Source: Thermosediminibacteraceae bacterium
GTDB lineage: Bacteria; Bacillota; Thermosediminibacteria; Thermosediminibacterales; Thermosediminibacteraceae
Assembly (NCBI GenBank): GCA_021890755.1
Contig: JAKKUQ010000008.1
Coordinates: 1 to 58,659 of the forward strand
Length of the DNA: 58,659 nt
Direction of reading: 5' to 3'
The translations under genes were made by a program, and so were the position numbers. Below, in pieces: positions 17,258-26,790 of this stretch. Below the pieces are notes generated by a model. The model saw nothing but the letters and a program-made list of their open reading frames with translations. It was not told the DNA's origin and made no database searches. Within the stretch, counting starts at the first letter, position 1. Every line of letters begins with the position of its first letter.

Positions 17258-19009
17258 TTATTCTACCACAACCGCTCCGAAGCGGCAGACTTCCAGGCAG
17301 GTGCCGCATTTGGTGCAGTTTTCCGAGATTATCTCGTAAGGCTGACCTTTTGAGCCCTTAATGGTACCCACCGGGCACTTTCGGGCGCACAGTCCGCAGC
17401 TCTTGCACTTTTCAGGATCTATTCTGTAGGATATCAGCGCTTTACACTGCTTTGCCGGACATTTCTTGTCCTTTATATGGGCTTCGTATTCGTGCCGGAA
17501 GTATTTCAGCGTGGTAAGCACCGGGTTTGGCGCCGTCTGGCCCAGTCCACACAGCGACCCTTCTTTCACGTTCATGGCAATTTCCTCTAACAGCTCAATG
17601 TCCGACTCTTCCCCTTGCCCTTGGCAGATTCTTTCCAGAATTTCCAGCATCCTCTTTGTACCGATGCGGCAGTGAGTGCATTTACCGCAGGACTCCTTTT
17701 GGGTGAAATCCAGGAAGAACCTCGCCATATCCACCATGCAGGTGGTCTCATCCATGACTATCATGCCGCCCGAACCCATAATGGCACCGGTCTTAACTAT
17801 CGACTCGTAGTCCACCGGAGTATCCAAAAGCGACTCGGGTATGCATCCTCCGGAGGGCCCTCCCAGCTGGACTGCTTTTACCTTCCTGTTGCCTTTTATT
17901 CCACCACCTATATTGAAGATGACTTCCCGAAGCGGGATGCCCATGGGGACTTCCACAAGGCCTCCCCTTTGAACCTTGCCGGCCAGGGCAAAAACCTTGG
18001 TTCCCTTACTCTTTTCCGTGCCAATGGCGGCAAAAGCTTTTCCACCATTTTTTATGATCCACGGCACATTAGCAAAGGTCTCTACGTTATTGATGTTCGT
18101 GGGTTTACCCATAAAGCCTCTTTGGGCCGGGAAGGGAGGCTTTAGCCTGGGCATACCCCTTTCGCCTTCTAGGGAAGCGATGAGTGCGGTCTCCTCTCCG
18201 CAGACGAAGGCCCCTGCCCCGGCTTTTATAGTTATGTCGAAGGAAAAGTCCGTGCCCATAATATTTTTGCCCAAAAAGCCCCTTTGGCGGGCCTGTTCGA
18301 TGGCTATTTCCAGCCTTTTAATTGCTAAGGGATATTCTGCCCGAACATAAATGTAACCACGCTCTGCACCAATGGCATAGGCAGCAATAGCCATGCCTTC
18401 CAGCACCGAGTGGGGATCTCCTTCCAGTACACTCCTATCCATGAAGGCTCCCGGGTCCCCTTCGTCGGCATTGCAAACCACGTATTTGGGAGCCCCGGGT
18501 GCAATCCTTGTCGCATTCCACTTAAACCAGGTGGGAAAGCCAGCTCCGCCCCTTCCTCTCAGGCCGGAAATCTTAATTTCTTCTATTACCCTTTCCGGAG
18601 TCATCTCTTTTATTGCTTTTTCAAGGGCTTTATAACCACCACTTTCGATATACTCGTCTATGGATTCGGGGTCGATTATCCCGCAGTTTCTGAGGGCAAT
18701 TCGCTTTTGTCCTTCAATATAAGACCTGTCCTCCTCAGAAAGGACGTATTCGCTTACCACATTCCCCTTTTCGATGTGATTTTCGAAAATTTCTTTTACT
18801 ATTTCCGGCGTCACCTTCACGTAAGTGGTCTTGTTACCTCCGTCATCAATTACTTCTACTATAGGCTCAAGATAGCACATTCCTATGCATCCCGCTTTTT
18901 TCACATCCACGTGAATTCCTCTGTTTTCAACCTCACTTTTAATGGCTTCCAGTACCTTGTTTCCCCCTGCCGCTATTCCGCAGCTTCCAAGGCCAACGAC
19001 GACCTTCAT
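17258..19009 (-). CDS. HydB/NuoF-like NADH-binding flavoprotein subunit
   Basis: A 583-residue subunit. An N-terminal thioredoxin-like [2Fe-2S] domain (Cys10, 41, 45) precedes the NuoF core, whose FMN/NADH glycine-rich loop is GLRGRGGAGFPTWFKW. The [4Fe-4S] ligands are ESCGKCTHC plus the Cys in SLCGLGQ, and a C-terminal two-cluster ferredoxin domain (CKSCGLCARKC, CTKCGTCLEVC) completes it. This domain set is that of HydB in bifurcating hydrogenases and of related transhydrogenases rather than of respiratory complex I. The gene lies 2 bases from the NuoE-like gene. No [FeFe]-hydrogenase catalytic subunit follows; the GltD-type fusion takes that place. Confidence 0.93.
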   Translation of the reverse strand: MKVVVGLGSCGIAAGGNKVLEAIKSEVENRGIHVDVKKAGCIGMCYLEPIVEVIDDGGNKTTYVKVTPEIVKEIFENHIEKGNVVSEYVLSEEDRSYIEGQKRIALRNCGIIDPESIDEYIESGGYKALEKAIKEMTPERVIEEIKISGLRGRGGAGFPTWFKWNATRIAPGAPKYVVCNADEGDPGAFMDRSVLEGDPHSVLEGMAIAAYAIGAERGYIYVRAEYPLAIKRLEIAIEQARQRGFLGKNIMGTDFSFDITIKAGAGAFVCGEETALIASLEGERGMPRLKPPFPAQRGFMGKPTNINNVETFANVPWIIKNGGKAFAAIGTEKSKGTKVFALAGKVQRGGLVEVPMGIPLREVIFNIGGGIKGNRKVKAVQLGGPSGGCIPESLLDTPVDYESIVKTGAIMGSGGMIVMDETTCMVDMARFFLDFTQKESCGKCTHCRIGTKRMLEILERICQGQGEESDIELLEEIAMNVKEGSLCGLGQTAPNPVLTTLKYFRHEYEAHIKDKKCPAKQCKALISYRIDPEKCKSCGLCARKCPVGTIKGSKGQPYEIISENCTKCGTCLEVCRFGAVVVE

Positions 19010-19011
19010 TC

Positions 19012-19548
19012 TTACACCTCCCCTTTTGCCGTCTCTTTCCTCAATATCTCCCTTATGACGTTACGGGCTTTATCGGGGGTGAGTTTGCCGTAGGCTTCCC
19101 CGTCTATCATCATCACAGGAGCAAGGCTGCAGCATCCAAGGCAAGCCACGTTTTGAAGGGTGAAAAGTCCGTCGGGGGTAGTCTCTCCCTCACTAATTTT
19201 CAATTCATCGCAGAGGGCGCTGGTAATAAGCTCTGCCCCGTTTACGTGGCAGGCAGTTCCGTGGCAGACCATAATCAAGTGCTTGCCGATAGGCTTTAAC
19301 CGGAACTGTGCGTAGAAGGTGGCAACACCAAACACTTTCGCAGGTTTTACACCGATTTCCCGGGCTATATGGTAAAGAGCTTTTCTCGGAAGGTAACCAT
19401 AGATATCTTGAGCTTTCTGCAGCACCGTGATCAAGCTGCTCGGATTTCCGCGGTATTCTTTTAATACTTGCTCCAAAGCCTCAAGGTCAACCTCTTCGTC
19501 GGGAAATTTTTGTTCCAGTCCGTGTCCCTTACTAGTACAACATGACAT
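19012..19548 (-). CDS. NuoE-like [2Fe-2S] subunit (HydC/HndA type)
   Basis: A 178-residue subunit with a helical N-terminal part and a thioredoxin-like [2Fe-2S] domain; the cluster ligands are in CHGTACHV and CLGCCS. The ATG at 19548 is preferred over the one 30 bases upstream because AAGGAGGG lies at the right distance. It is the first gene of the three-gene operon and would pass electrons between the flavin subunit and the large fusion subunit in the cytoplasm. An ATTATA/TATAAT -10 lies at 19609-19614 on the minus strand with only a weak -35. Confidence 0.9.
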   Translation of the reverse strand: MSCCTSKGHGLEQKFPDEEVDLEALEQVLKEYRGNPSSLITVLQKAQDIYGYLPRKALYHIAREIGVKPAKVFGVATFYAQFRLKPIGKHLIMVCHGTACHVNGAELITSALCDELKISEGETTPDGLFTLQNVACLGCCSLAPVMMIDGEAYGKLTPDKARNVIREILRKETAKGEV

Positions 19549-19652
19549 CTTTATTTCCCTCCTTTGGAATTGCAACACAATGCTTAATATATAAAAAAGT
19601 ATGCTACTATTATACTCTTTTTATTTTTTAAAATAAAGCCTTTTGAAGTTTT

Positions 19653-19730
19653 TCAGATGTGCCTAGATGAGCCCTGTAGCTTTTGGTCGGTGTCTCTTTT
19701 ACCGATGAGAGCGATTACTTCCAAAATCAT
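19653..19730 (-). pseudogene. Possible remnant of a small P-loop protein gene
   Basis: A 25-codon frame with a GGGCAGGAG ribosome site reads MILEVIALIGKRDTDQK and then stops. The start looks like the first strand and loop of an NTPase (LEVIALIGKsGTGKS-like), but the P-loop is spoiled and the rest missing. The surrounding gap 19731-19825 shows nothing else. This is weak evidence. Confidence 0.25.
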
Positions 19731-19825
19731 CAACTCCTGCCCTTAAAGATACCCTCACAATTAAATACTACCACAACAGCACAAGATTAGAAAGAGACTA
19801 ATTGTTAAATTTTTATCAAATGGTA

Positions 19826-19858
19826 TAAAAAACCCCTCGGCTCGCTCTGCCGAGGGTG
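19826..19858 (-). terminator. Intrinsic terminator of the GH18 gene
   Basis: CCCTCGGC and GCCGAGGG form an 8-pair stem around a 7-base loop. On the minus strand it is followed by GGTTTTTTATACC. It starts 10 bases after the stop at 19868. Confidence 0.85.
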
Positions 19859-19867
19859 TTTCTAAAA

Positions 19868-21244
19868 TTATTGTGCAATTGCCTGCCAAAAGGTAGTGGT
19901 AGTATAACCGAGTCTCCAAATTGCTATACCCTTTATTCCCTTTCTTACCGCCATATCCCACTTGGCATCCACCGACTCTTTGCTTTCCATCCATATTTGA
20001 TAGGTCTTGCCCTTTTCATCGGTAAAGCTTCCGTAAGCCATGAGCGTGGTTTTATCCAGGTTCATTTTAAGCCCGTATTTACTTTTAAGCTCATTCAAGA
20101 AAAGTATTTTGCTGTAGGTCATACCGTTTTTCTCTTCCAGAACGGTGTACCTTTCATTTCCCGACCAGGCATAACCGTAGTAACCTATACCTAAAACTAC
20201 CTTCCAGGGAGGGAGCTTTTTCAGTGCATAATCAACAATTTCTTCCACCCAATCTATCCCGGCCTGCGGGCCCGGGGTGCCGGGGCTCCTGTCGTAAGCC
20301 ATCAGAACGACAAAATCGCTATATTTTCCGAGAAACTCATAGTCGTATGCCGGCCACCAATCCTGCTTTTGGGTCTTGGCTGGGAGGGAAATGCTCAAGG
20401 TTCTGTTTTTTGATTTCAAAACGCTGTAAAGCTGCTGGATAAAAGCGTTAAAGTTCTCTTTGTCTTCCGGCCTGAGATATTCGAAGTCAATGTTGACTCC
20501 ATCGTAATTTTCCTTTTCGACTTCTGCCATTATCTGGCTCACTAGGGCAGTCCTCTTTTCGGGAGTAGCGAGGGCCTTCTGGAGCCTTGTACGGTCATTT
20601 TCAAAGATAAGAGCATAAACTTTGACCCCTTTTTGTTTTGCAATTTGAAGGACGGATTTATACTCTTCAGGCTTCATAATCCACCGGGAATTGTCATAAT
20701 CTGTAAGGTTGGAGTTCTGGTCAAGGGTATACCATTTGGCAGCAATAGAAGATAGCTTGTCCACATTTTTCAAAAAATCATCGTAGGACTGGGAGTAGTA
20801 ATACCCGAGTATGTATCTTGTTTTTAAATATACCGCCTTCTGCATGTCGTCCCAATGTACTACCGCTCCAAAAGTTTCGCCTACAAATCTGACAGGCACA
20901 AGAGTCCGTCCCTGAATTATCATAGGAGGCACATCTAACTTAACAGGCTTTCCATTGACATATGCGTTAACATCGCCTATTTTGAGGACTACCTTTATGC
21001 TTTCTTTCTCTGCGGTGACCGTCCTTGTTTTTTCGTCCCAATAAACATCAGCACCAAATTTTTCACTCAAGTGCCTGATGGGAACAAGCACGCGGTTATT
21101 TTTTATCCTGGGCGAAACATCAAACTTTAATTCCTGACCTTCGAAAAAAACCCTGATATGCATTACTGCATCAGCGATAAAGGGAAAAACTACAGTAAAC
21201 AAGATGGCGGCGATCATTACCAGTATCGTGTTTTTTCTTATCAA
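19868..21244 (-). CDS. Secreted GH18 glycosidase with copper-amine-oxidase-N-type domains
   Basis: A 458-residue exported protein. A signal peptide (about 1-27) is followed by two copies of the copper-amine-oxidase N-terminal-like domain (about 30-140, with VLVPIRHLSEKFGADVYWD and TLVPVRFVGETFGAVVHWD), and a glycoside hydrolase 18 barrel from about 147. The catalytic motif DGVNIDFE puts the acid at Glu255. GH18 proteins of this make-up in spore formers resemble SleL/YaaH/YdhD and cleave N-acetylglucosamine bonds in peptidoglycan or spore cortex, which is the likely role. The gene is single and diverges from the S-box-metY transcript. Confidence 0.87.
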   Translation of the reverse strand: MIRKNTILVMIAAILFTVVFPFIADAVMHIRVFFEGQELKFDVSPRIKNNRVLVPIRHLSEKFGADVYWDEKTRTVTAEKESIKVVLKIGDVNAYVNGKPVKLDVPPMIIQGRTLVPVRFVGETFGAVVHWDDMQKAVYLKTRYILGYYYSQSYDDFLKNVDKLSSIAAKWYTLDQNSNLTDYDNSRWIMKPEEYKSVLQIAKQKGVKVYALIFENDRTRLQKALATPEKRTALVSQIMAEVEKENYDGVNIDFEYLRPEDKENFNAFIQQLYSVLKSKNRTLSISLPAKTQKQDWWPAYDYEFLGKYSDFVVLMAYDRSPGTPGPQAGIDWVEEIVDYALKKLPPWKVVLGIGYYGYAWSGNERYTVLEEKNGMTYSKILFLNELKSKYGLKMNLDKTTLMAYGSFTDEKGKTYQIWMESKESVDAKWDMAVRKGIKGIAIWRLGYTTTTFWQAIAQ

Positions 21245-21389
21245 TTATATAGACCCCCTTTACTTAATATCACCATCCTGTCCAAACCATTAATTAGACC
21301 TCTTTTTTATGATATCAGAATATATAATCCCAGGTCTACAATGTTACAAAAATGTAATAATCATCTCGCTTGCGGCATAATATTCCATA

Positions 21390-21419
21390 TTGACAATATT
21401 TATAACCCCCTGCTATAAT
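21390..21419 (+). promoter_or_regulatory. Sigma-A promoter of the S-box metY transcript
   Basis: TTGACA at 21390-21395 and TATAAT at 21414-21419 are separated by 18 bases, both perfect consensus hexamers. Transcription would begin near 21426, about 27 bases before the SAM aptamer. Confidence 0.85.
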
Positions 21420-21452
21420 AACACCTAAATAAAAAGAAAATATTTCCAAAAA

Positions 21453-22917
<1,465 letters not shown>

Positions 22918-22934
22918 TTTTTCCGAAGTTTACA

Positions 22935-22960
22935 CCAGCCGGGACCCAAAACCCGGCTGG
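22935..22960 (+). terminator. Hairpin after metY
   Basis: CCAGCCGGG and CCCGGCTGG form a perfect 9-pair stem 17 bases after the metY stop. No T-run follows, so it is a weak terminator or a processing and stability element before the GNAT gene. Confidence 0.45.
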
Positions 22961-23014
22961 TAGGATCCGATGATCGGTCCCGGTTTGTGCGGGAGTTTAT
23001 CGGAGGTGGAAATA

Positions 23015-23527
23015 ATGAAAATAAGAAAAGCAATTCTATCCGATGCCAAAGGAATTGCCAAAGTCCAAGTGGATAGCTGGCGGACGACGTATCATGGGAT
23101 TTTGCCCGAAGATTTTTTGAACAGCCTGTCCTATGAACAGCAGGAACAAAAATGGCTGAGGATTATTCCACAGTACCATGTTTTTGTGGCCGAGAATCCG
23201 GAAGGGGAAATTATCGGTTTTGCATCCGGAGGAAAAAATAGATTTGAAGAATACGGCAATTATCCCGGCGAACTTTATGCCATTTATATTTTAAAAGATT
23301 ATCAGCGGGTGGGAATCGGCAAATTGCTGGTGAAGGCAATCGCCGATGAACTGGTCAGGCAAAGTATGAACAGTATGATCGTGCTTGTACTGGAAGAAAA
23401 CCCTTCCCGCTACTTCTATGAAGCCCTCGGCGCCAAGCTGATTGCACGCCGGGAAGATACAATCGGCGGAAAAAAGCTAACTGAACTGGTGTACGGCTGG
23501 GATGATATACGAAATCTAAAAGTCTGA
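23015..23527 (+). CDS. GNAT-family N-acetyltransferase
   Basis: A 170-residue acetyltransferase that uses acetyl-CoA. The core A/B motif AIYILKDYQRVGIGKLLVKA carries the Q/RxxGxG/A pyrophosphate loop, and FYEALGAKLIARRE is the usual C-terminal strand-helix. The ATG at 23015 follows CGGAGGTGG. It may be cotranscribed with metY, 98 bases upstream, but its substrate is unknown; similar proteins acetylate small amines, amino acids or protein N-termini. Confidence 0.88.
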   Translation: MKIRKAILSDAKGIAKVQVDSWRTTYHGILPEDFLNSLSYEQQEQKWLRIIPQYHVFVAENPEGEIIGFASGGKNRFEEYGNYPGELYAIYILKDYQRVGIGKLLVKAIADELVRQSMNSMIVLVLEENPSRYFYEALGAKLIARREDTIGGKKLTELVYGWDDIRNLKV

Positions 23528-23534
23528 AACATTT

Positions 23535-23743
23535 TTAGGGATAGTTTTACAAAAGCATCAGCAACTCCGGCGCGTTCCACCACTTCGTAAAAGAGTCCCG
23601 TAACCGGTGGTAAACAGCGCCTGAAAACCTGTTTTCTCAATAATTTTTGCAGACAGAGCATCCGGTACTCCGGGCATAATTATGATATCGGGCCCATTTA
23701 GTAATTCTACAAAACGTTTTCTCATGCACGCAGCTTCATTCAT
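23535..23743 (-). pseudogene. Remnant of an isocitrate-lyase/PEP-mutase family gene
   Basis: From an ATG at 23743 with a GAGAGGGG ribosome site the frame reads like the start of a PEP-mutase/methylisocitrate-lyase protein: IIIMPGVPDALSAKIIEKTG followed by FTTGYG. It then breaks. A second frame gives LFYEVVERAGVADAF, which looks like a later helix of the same family. The catalytic core and C-terminus are gone. Confidence 0.65.
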
Positions 23744-23759
23744 TTTGCAACCCCTCTCA

Positions 23760-24000
23760 ATGAACATAATTTTTTTCTTTAGCACGGATCTCGCTCAACC
23801 CAACTATTTCATTAAATTCTTCAAAACTGATAATTCTGTTAATTGCACCACATCGCGGGCGGCTATCAGTCTGGCTACGGTGGTGCCCTCGCAGTCCAGA
23901 GCCAAGTTAGAGGTTCTGCGACTGGGTATCGAGGGGTTGTTTTATACACCCCCGTATGATATAATTAAATGTGTAAAGTCGCCCCAGGTGGAGGGCGGCC
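23760..24000. other. Degenerate stretch without an intact gene
   Basis: Short broken minus-strand frames occur here (for example LDCEGTTVARLIAARDVV and FNEIVGLSEIRAKEKNY), interrupted by stops. They look like coding remnants, but I cannot name a family. The stretch continues the decayed region that begins at 23535 and ends before tRNA-Arg. Confidence 0.3.
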
Positions 24001-24027
24001 TAAAAATCAATAATATACTTTCAACGT

Positions 24028-24104
24028 GCGCCTATAGCTCAGGGGATAGAGCACCGGCCTCCGGAGCCGGGTTTGCGGGGGTTCGAATCCTCCTAGGCGC
24101 ACCA
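24028..24104 (+). tRNA. tRNA-Arg (anticodon CCG)
   Basis: A full cloverleaf: acceptor GCGCCTA/TAGGCGC, D-arm with AGCTCAGGGGATAGAGC, anticodon stem CCGGC/GCCGG around CTCCGGA (anticodon CCG, reading CGG), and T-arm GGGGG TTCGAAT CCTCC. CCA is encoded. Confidence 0.95.
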
Positions 24105-24132
24105 TAATATTTTAAGGGCTTTCAGCGATTGG

Positions 24133-24175
24133 CCTCCTCACAGGAGTTTGGTACTTCTGTAAGGAGGTTTTATTT
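24133..24175 (+). terminator. Terminator of tRNA-Arg
   Basis: CCTCCTcACAG pairs with CTGTaAGGAGG (10 pairs, one mismatch) and is followed by TTTTATTT. Confidence 0.8.
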
Positions 24176-24322
24176 ATGCGTAATCAATAACTTGTTTCAT
24201 GATGGCAAAAAATGTGAGAAGAACGATCGGTGCCAGAGTTGGGTAACCTCATACACATCCGTAATTTTTAAAAAGGAAATTTTGCCAATTTGCCGAAATA
24301 TTTAATAAAGGGGGTGAAGTTT

Positions 24323-25783
24323 GTGTCAAAGTTAAAAACATGGGTGCTCATCCTGGTATTATTGGTGATATTGCCGTCTTTTGCATTCGCAGAATCCGTT
24401 TTTGTAGTTGGTGATTCAAGGTACATGTCTGACGGCAACATTTACACGATGGATGTAGCACCTTACATAAAGAACGGTAGGGTCTTTGTACCGGTGAGGT
24501 ATTTATCTATTGCCTGCGGTGTTCCTCCTTCGGCCATAACCTACAACAACGGCGTTATCACGATTTTGGCTCCGGGGAATAAGGTTATTCAGCTCACTAT
24601 CGGTTCCAATCAGCTGAAGGTGAACGGTACGATTACCGTTATGGACGCGGCGCCTGAAATAGTGAACGGACGCACCTTTCTTCCCGCCCGCTGGGTAGCT
24701 GAAGCTCTTGGGTATAAAGTATCGTGGAACGAACTCACACGGTCGGTAATAATCGCTAAAAAGGAATACTCCACTAGTGAGGTTGTATCTATTGTACAGC
24801 CGGCTGTGGTCTACATCGAAACGCAGAGAAGTGCAGGCACAGGATTTTTTACTTCGCCTGATGGGGAAATCCTCACAAATTCCCATGTGGTAGCAGGAGC
24901 CAGTTTTATCAGAGTAACAACCTTTGATGGGCGGACATACAACGCCAGGGTGGAAAAGGCTATCCCATACCTTGATTTAGCCATTTTGCGTGTGGATGGA
25001 ACCGGCTTCCCTTTCCTTCCACTGAGTAGTTCGACACCCCAGTCAGGAGAAGAGATATTGGTGTTAGGGCATCCCCTCGGCGTGAAGAACACAGTTTCTA
25101 AAGGGATAATCAGCAACCCTTCAAAAAACATCAGTGAGATTTATCCCAACATGAAGACACTTAACATAAACATAATGCAAATAAGCGCGCCCATCTATCC
25201 TGGAAATAGCGGAGGACCTGTGGTAAACACATCCGGAGAAGCCGTAGGGGTTGTCTTCGCTAAGAGAAGCGGGACGGACACGATCGCCTTTGCCATCCCG
25301 ATTGTTTACTACAATTTGGTTCAGAAATGGAACAATTTTGATTTGCGAACCGACTTCGATATGTTTGTGGCTACTTTAAACAATGAATGGTTGCCTTATG
25401 AAGAAGTTGCAACCTCTTTTATGATAAAGGCTACCGAGTATTTTCAAAGCGAACAGTTTTTCAGGGATATTAGCTCCCTTGATAACGCTATAAGTGCCTT
25501 GGAAGCATTAGAGAACGCCGTTAGTTCCTATGAGCCGGTTTTCCCCCAAGTGAAGGAACTAAAAAATGCCTATTTGCAGAGGACGAAGTGCCTTCGCGAA
25601 GCTTTAATTAGGCTTCAGAGCGCATCAATGCTCTTAAGGTCCTCTATCCCCAGCCTTACCTCCACATACAAGGTCCAGCGTTTACTTGATGAAGTCCAAT
25701 ACTATTTGGAACAGGAAAAATATTGGAGAGAGGTTTTTTTCAAACGATGGAGTGAACTAAGCTCCCAGCTCCGCAACTATTAA
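24323..25783 (+). CDS. Exported HtrA/DegP-like serine protease with copper-amine-oxidase-N-type domains
   Basis: A 486-residue protein from a GTG start after AAAGGGGGTG; the ATG frame from 24290 lacks a ribosome site. It has a signal peptide (about 1-24), two copper-amine-oxidase-N-like repeats (about 28-145, with VFVPVRYLS and TFLPARWVAEALGYKVSW), a trypsin-like domain (about 150-330) and a C-terminal helical, coiled-coil-like tail (about 345-486). The triad is His188 (TNSHVV), Asp218 (YLDLAIL) and Ser296 (PGNSGGP). No PDZ domain is seen, unlike classical HtrA. It probably degrades or monitors misfolded proteins outside the membrane. The same N-terminal repeat type occurs in the GH18 protein nearby. 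Confidence 0.88.
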   Translation: MSKLKTWVLILVLLVILPSFAFAESVFVVGDSRYMSDGNIYTMDVAPYIKNGRVFVPVRYLSIACGVPPSAITYNNGVITILAPGNKVIQLTIGSNQLKVNGTITVMDAAPEIVNGRTFLPARWVAEALGYKVSWNELTRSVIIAKKEYSTSEVVSIVQPAVVYIETQRSAGTGFFTSPDGEILTNSHVVAGASFIRVTTFDGRTYNARVEKAIPYLDLAILRVDGTGFPFLPLSSSTPQSGEEILVLGHPLGVKNTVSKGIISNPSKNISEIYPNMKTLNINIMQISAPIYPGNSGGPVVNTSGEAVGVVFAKRSGTDTIAFAIPIVYYNLVQKWNNFDLRTDFDMFVATLNNEWLPYEEVATSFMIKATEYFQSEQFFRDISSLDNAISALEALENAVSSYEPVFPQVKELKNAYLQRTKCLREALIRLQSASMLLRSSIPSLTSTYKVQRLLDEVQYYLEQEKYWREVFFKRWSELSSQLRNY

Positions 25784-25924
25784 GGCTACCTAATGCTTCA
25801 TCCGATGCGCTGGGATATTCCTTTCTATAATTCGTTCTTTAACTTTTTCTCTCCTTTGAAAGCCACCGCCCATATTATAAGTAATAAAGTTCCAATACTT
25901 ATATGGCATTCGGCATATGAGTAA

Positions 25925-25975
25925 GAACCATAGCTGAAACCCTAAATTTCACGCTATGGTTCATCATTTTTTACG
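25925..25975 (+). terminator. Terminator of the protease gene
   Basis: GAACCATAGC and GCTATGGTTC form a perfect 10-pair stem with an 18-base loop, followed by ATCATTTTTTA. The remaining gap to 26068 shows nothing further. Confidence 0.7.
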
Positions 25976-26068
25976 GTCGCATATAGTAGCGATTAACACT
26001 TAAAGTAATTAAAAAACAAAGTAAAGACATAACGAAAAAAAATTCTCCATTAACTCAATTTATTTGAA

Positions 26069-26109
26069 TATAATTACAGGTAAGGACTTCTATTTAGAAA
26101 TCCTTACCT
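26069..26109 (+). promoter_or_regulatory. -10 element and strong leader hairpin before the LUD gene
   Basis: TATAAT at 26069-26074 is followed at once by AGGTAAGGA c TTCT ATTT AGAA a TCCTTACCT, a 13-pair stem with one mismatch (26078-26109). No T-run follows, so it is not a terminator. It could be an operator or an mRNA-stabilising 5' hairpin, 26 bases before the start codon. Confidence 0.5.
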
Positions 26110-26135
26110 ATCAAAAATAGCTGGAGGGGTTATAT

Positions 26136-26786
26136 GTGAGTTCTGCTAAGGAATTATTAAACTGGACTTTTGAGCAAAAGTGCAAAAAAGCTGTGCAAGC
26201 TTTAAAGAAAAATGGTTTTACCGCCGTATATTGCAAAACAAAAAACGAAGCTGTCGAGTACATAATTAATGAAGCAAAAGAGGCTTCCACAATAGGATTT
26301 GGCGGCTCTATGACAATTGCGGAATTAAAAATAGCCGATACTTTAAGGGAAATGGGCAAGGAACTGCTCAACCACAATGCTCCCGGCCTTTCTCCGGAAG
26401 AAAAGATAGCGATCAGGCGCCGGCAGCTTACGTGCGACCTTTTCTTGACCAGCACCAATGCTTTGACCCTAACCGGCTGTCTTGTTAATACCGATGGCAC
26501 CGGAAACCGCGTAGCTTCCATGGTTTTCGGCCCCAAAAAGGTTATCGTCGTTGCCGGCCGCAACAAGCTGGTGGCCGACTTAGATGAAGCTTTCAAGCGA
26601 ATAAAGACGTATGCCGCCCCAACCAATGCCAAGCGACTGCAGTACGCTACTCCATGCGCCAGCACTGGTTTTTGTGAGGACTGCAAATCTCCAAACCGCA
26701 TCTGCCGCATAACCACAATAATAGAGCGAAAACCTACGCTCACCGATATCCATGTACTGGTGGTAAACGAGGACTTGGGATTTTAA
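26136..26786 (+). CDS. LUD-domain protein (LutC/YkgG-like)
   Basis: A 216-residue cytoplasmic protein of the LUD (DUF162) family, GTG start after GGAGGGG. The family hallmarks TIGFGGSMTIAELKI and the nucleotide-fold stretch KKVIVVAGRNKLVADLDEAF are visible. A cysteine-rich tail (CASTGFCEDCKSPNRIC) could bind an Fe-S cluster or metal. Classical LutC works with LutA and LutB in lactate oxidation; neither is in the window, so this is a stand-alone member of unknown substrate. It converges with the dipeptidase gene. Confidence 0.85.
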   Translation: MSSAKELLNWTFEQKCKKAVQALKKNGFTAVYCKTKNEAVEYIINEAKEASTIGFGGSMTIAELKIADTLREMGKELLNHNAPGLSPEEKIAIRRRQLTCDLFLTSTNALTLTGCLVNTDGTGNRVASMVFGPKKVIVVAGRNKLVADLDEAFKRIKTYAAPTNAKRLQYATPCASTGFCEDCKSPNRICRITTIIERKPTLTDIHVLVVNEDLGF

Positions 26787-26790
26787 CGCA

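Noticed and set aside
13629-19578. Respiratory complex I
   Set aside because: No membrane subunits (NuoH, L, M, N) are present, and the flavin subunit has HydB-type extra ferredoxin clusters.
22935-22960. Operator or riboswitch between metY and the GNAT gene
   Set aside because: It is a single perfect stem with nothing conserved around it. A weak terminator or spacer hairpin is simpler.
26111-26743. 210-codon minus-strand frame over the LUD gene
   Set aside because: The plus-strand frame has the LUD motifs and a GGAGGGG ribosome site; the opposite frame has neither.
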